Shown: positions 61,385-64,000 of the stretch, one piece after another | Numbering within the stretch: position 1 is the stretch's first letter | How the letters are laid out: every line of letters begins with the position of its first letter | Assembly (NCBI GenBank): GCA_946965045.2 | Contig: OX337228.1 | Location: 4,340,001 to 4,404,000, forward strand | Direction of reading: 5' to 3' | Source of the DNA: Epithemia pelagica | Taxonomy: Eukaryota > Bacillariophyta > Bacillariophyceae > Surirellales > Surirellaceae | Length of the DNA stretch: 64,000 nt | Program-made: the position numbers and the translations under genes | The notes under the pieces: model-generated | The model's database searches: none | The model's input: only the letters and a program-made list of their open reading frames with translations | Told to the model about the DNA's origin: nothing

Positions 61385-62974
61385 ATGAAGTTCCCTGTCA
61401 TCATTCTATTACCGCTGTTGTTTTGTGAAACGGCGAAGGCTTTTGTCCATAGCTGCGGTTCAGTACCACGATGTTTCCCTCATTCATCGTCGATCAGAGC
61501 ACCACAGCGAGTTGATGAGACCTCTCTTTGGGGGATCCTCGACGAGATTCAGTCGGACTCGTACGATCTCTCGTCATCGAGCCGTGATGGCGCCGATGCC
61601 AACTTGAACGATGCATATGAATCGTTTCTTGCCGAACTCGTTTTCTCCACAAATGATCCTCGCGTCGATATCATGAATAAATTTGATTTGGCTGGTGACC
61701 AGGAATTTATTGATTTTTTGGAAGCGAAAGGTGCTTCCTCAAAAGATCCCGAGGAACGAATCGCTTTGAAAGACCTTCATGCGATGATAATAGATATCAA
61801 AACGCGAATGGAAGTGAATAGGTTAGCGGAAGAAAGAATGGAGCAAGAAGCGGAAGCGGAAGAACAAGCTCGGATGGAGGCTCAGGAAGTGGATGCCGAC
61901 GCTGGTCGGTCCATGTCGAATGCCGAAGTTCTGAAAAAGGCTGAGATGATTTCCAAAGGTGAACTTGGCGAAGTCGCCAGTCAAGAAGACAAGAAATCTT
62001 TCTATGAACAGGAAATCACTCCCGAGATTCGTCTGAGCTATGAAAACATTTTGAAAAGTATCTTGCCTCCCTATCAACCCGGCGATACGGCCGAAAGTAT
62101 TGTGTTCAACAACTATGGTCAGTTCGACGCCCAGCTTGTCAAACTTTTGGACGAACGATCCAACAATGGTGATGAAGGTGCGAAAGATTTGCTCATGGCT
62201 CTGGCGGAAGAACAAAGGAAAAGAGTGGAAGAAGCTACAGTATCGCTGAAAGAAGTCTTGGCCCTTGGTGAACCGATGAAGATGGAAGGTGCCATCATAA
62301 AGCTTGCTCGCGAAGGAAAGATTGACGAGCCGTTGCTCCTTTTGCTTGAAGCAAATGAAGACCAAGCTAGAGCTGCCGGACAAGAAGGCCCCGCTAAACT
62401 TATCGGGCGATTGCGAAAGCGTGCGCTGGAGGAGAAGGATAAACAATCGGCGACAAAAGAAATCAGACTTATTCGCCAGCTCCTGCGAGCAGACGATTCG
62501 GCCGAACGCGAGAAGCTTCTCGAAGAGGCATTTACTCCAAAAGAAGCTCTTCTTGTGCCCGGAACTGCTGAGAACGCTATGAAGGCGATGGATGGAGAAG
62601 CTCCTGAACAGGAGAAACCCATGCCGGATGTTCCTCCACCTGATTTCATCACAGCGTGCAAAGCCGTTTTGCTGAATTTTGGCAACTTGGGTTATGAAGG
62701 CGATGACCGCGGGGATCTCGCTTCCCGAATCAAGAAAATAGCAGCAGAAGCCGAGGTTGTTGCTACAAGGATCTACGGTAAGGGAATGACTTTGAGAGAG
62801 CAACAAGATCGGGCCTGGAAGGAACAGACCACGTCTATTTTTGACCTTGAACGAATGGAGATTGAGGCTGAGCGGATGGGAGATGTGGCACCTTGGGCCA
62901 ACCCCGATGCCGATGACGACATGTTGATTCCGGGATTCGACCAAGATGGACGAATGAAAATTGGCGGAAGCTAG
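61385..62974 (+). CDS. Plastid-targeted protein of unknown function
   Basis: A 529-residue protein. The N-terminus is a signal peptide followed by Ala-Lys-Ala-Phe-Val-His, a strong diatom plastid-import motif. The mature part is acidic and almost entirely helical. It includes a Glu/Ala-rich coiled-coil-like segment near 140-180 and a repeated helical region (about 220-380) with Leu-Leu-Leu-Leu-Glu-Ala-Asn. A better conserved-looking C-terminal block follows (Asp-Phe-Ile-Thr-Ala-Cys-Lys-Ala-Val-Leu-Leu-Asn-Phe-Gly-Asn). I do not recognise the family. Single exon. Confidence 0.75.
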   Translation: MKFPVIILLPLLFCETAKAFVHSCGSVPRCFPHSSSIRAPQRVDETSLWGILDEIQSDSYDLSSSSRDGADANLNDAYESFLAELVFSTNDPRVDIMNKFDLAGDQEFIDFLEAKGASSKDPEERIALKDLHAMIIDIKTRMEVNRLAEERMEQEAEAEEQARMEAQEVDADAGRSMSNAEVLKKAEMISKGELGEVASQEDKKSFYEQEITPEIRLSYENILKSILPPYQPGDTAESIVFNNYGQFDAQLVKLLDERSNNGDEGAKDLLMALAEEQRKRVEEATVSLKEVLALGEPMKMEGAIIKLAREGKIDEPLLLLLEANEDQARAAGQEGPAKLIGRLRKRALEEKDKQSATKEIRLIRQLLRADDSAEREKLLEEAFTPKEALLVPGTAENAMKAMDGEAPEQEKPMPDVPPPDFITACKAVLLNFGNLGYEGDDRGDLASRIKKIAAEAEVVATRIYGKGMTLREQQDRAWKEQTTSIFDLERMEIEAERMGDVAPWANPDADDDMLIPGFDQDGRMKIGGS

Positions 62975-63109
62975 GTAGCAGTTTTATTTCAATTATTTTC
63001 GATAAAAGCGCGCTATGTCTTATTACTTTTATTGTCTCATATTTGAGACAACTAATGGGTTAAAGTGGTCTTGACCAATCCATTTCTAAGACAGTACTGC
63101 TGTCGCAGT

Positions 63110-64000
63110 TCAGCTTTTCGCTGCTATTTGGCCGTCGGTGGACGCAGCAGGGTCTGTCTCCTTGCTGCCTTCAGCTTCTGGTTTTGTTTCCATAACTTGC
63201 TTCATCTCGTCTCTCCATTTCACGAGTTCTTCCTCTAGTTTCATCTGACCTTCAAGCACTTCTCGCATAACCGCTTTCCCATCTTCTTCCTTTCCGGACC
63301 GCTTCAGCGCGAAAGCCCTTGCTCTCTTTGATACTAAAATCAACCCCAATCCGTCAGGGGTGGCTCCTACCTCGCATTGCTCGTCTCCGAGCTTTTCGGC
63401 CTTTGCATACATTTCATCCGCTTTTTCAAAGTCTCCTTGCCGGCTGTAAGTGTTTCCAATGTTAACCAAGAAAGAGGACCGTTCCCAATCCAGGCGCGAC
63501 GATCTGGGTTCTTTGTCCAGGATCGGCAATGCCTTCTCATACTCAGCGCGAGCTTCTGAGTCCTTTCCCATCGCAGAAAGGGCGTTTCCACAATGCAAGT
63601 ACACTGATCGGAGGCAGATAGTGGACACACGAAGAGGCATATACTTCAGCAGGCCTTTGTTTAGAAGACCAGGGTACGTGGGGTCCTTCTCATGATTCTT
63701 AATAACCGGTTTCTCTTCCGCCTGTCCAGAAACATCTATCGATGAGAATTAAACGAGTCGGAAGAATTCTCTATCAGTGACTACTCACCTCGACAGCCAT
63801 CTGATCTACATCATAGAATTCGCTTGTAGCAATCTCAATCCCTTTCATCGCACAGCGATAAGCATCTTCAGCTCCTTTCTTTCCATGCAATGCAAGATAG
63901 CGCTTGCTTATCTCAGCTAGACTCAGACAAATGCACGCAGGCTCACGTAAGACAATGGAAAGCCGTAAAGCAAACTTCGCAGAACGCAGGCTTTCCAAAA
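63110..64000 (-). CDS. TPR protein, 5' part beyond the window
   Basis: Visible exons are 64000-63789 (continuing past the right edge) and 63721-63110, joined in frame across a 67-nt GTGAGT...CAG intron. About 274 residues are visible. At least three TPR-like helix pairs are present: Cys-Leu-Ser-Leu-Ala-Glu-Ile-Ser with Ala-Tyr-Arg-Cys-Ala-Met; Tyr-Leu-His-Cys-Gly-Asn-Ala-Leu with Ala-Arg-Ala-Glu-Tyr-Glu-Lys-Ala; and Leu-Val-Asn-Ile-Gly-Asn-Thr-Tyr with Ala-Asp-Glu-Met-Tyr-Ala-Lys-Ala. The C-terminus is Glu/Lys-rich and then low complexity. The role is unknown. Confidence 0.75.

Noticed and set aside
61823-62944. 373-codon minus-strand ORF opposite the plastid protein
   Set aside because: Phe/Leu/Ser-rich complement of Glu/Lys-rich helices; no motif.

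Overview
The window looks like nuclear DNA of a diatom, most likely a pennate one. The genes are eukaryotic with short GT-AG introns (65 to 189 nt in the models built here). Several N-termini are bipartite plastid presequences, a signal peptide followed by a short motif ending in Phe (ClpS, FabG, aspartate-semialdehyde dehydrogenase, an uncharacterised plastid protein; weaker in ABC1K and tocopherol cyclase). The two transposable elements are of types familiar from diatoms. The species cannot be named from this sequence alone.

Layout. 1-5.0 kb (minus strand) holds the 5' two thirds of a Ty1/copia retrotransposon whose Gag-protease-integrase frame runs off the left edge, preceded by a 259-residue ORF of unknown function. 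5.7-10.7 kb (minus) is a 5'-truncated LINE with half an APE endonuclease, a complete reverse transcriptase, RNase H and a zinc finger. From 10.9 kb to the end the DNA is gene-dense, with many genes in divergent (head-to-head) or convergent pairs: DUF202 membrane protein, ClpS, ABC1 kinase, NPRL2, FabG, RPA32, a sulfotransferase-like type II membrane protein, ArfGAP with a Gln/Asn-rich tail, a membrane-anchored GT-B-like protein, aspartate-semialdehyde dehydrogenase, a RING-H2 membrane protein, 4-hydroxyphenylpyruvate dioxygenase (HPPD), a membrane-anchored GH2 beta-galactosidase-like protein, a 1021-residue protein with two degenerate NB-ARC-like modules, ABCF ATPase, a Ser-rich protein, an SRRM1-like PWI/RS protein, a 14-TPR protein, OLA1, a small protein with an MBD-like segment, tocopherol cyclase, a TM9 nonaspanin, an uncharacterised plastid protein, and a TPR protein cut by the right edge.

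Functional links. HPPD and tocopherol cyclase are the head and a late step of tocochromanol synthesis. FabG, aspartate-semialdehyde dehydrogenase and ClpS serve plastid fatty acid synthesis, the aspartate amino-acid family and proteolysis. NPRL2, ArfGAP, TM9SF and OLA1 are general eukaryotic trafficking or signalling genes. I see no operon-like logic beyond shared promoter regions.

The least expected items are the paired NB-ARC-like modules without Walker A or B motifs, a decayed tandem copy of that gene's 3' end (premature stop plus a 3-nt deletion), a three-unit palindromic repeat just downstream of the LINE stop codon, an exact 75-bp tandem duplication coding Gln/Asn-rich repeats, an in-frame stop-free intron in the GH2 gene, and an 8-mer, TAGGAGTA, found seven times by eye, always in non-coding DNA. 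Exon coordinates were deduced by hand from splice signals, reading-frame continuity and family conservation; no transcript evidence was available.
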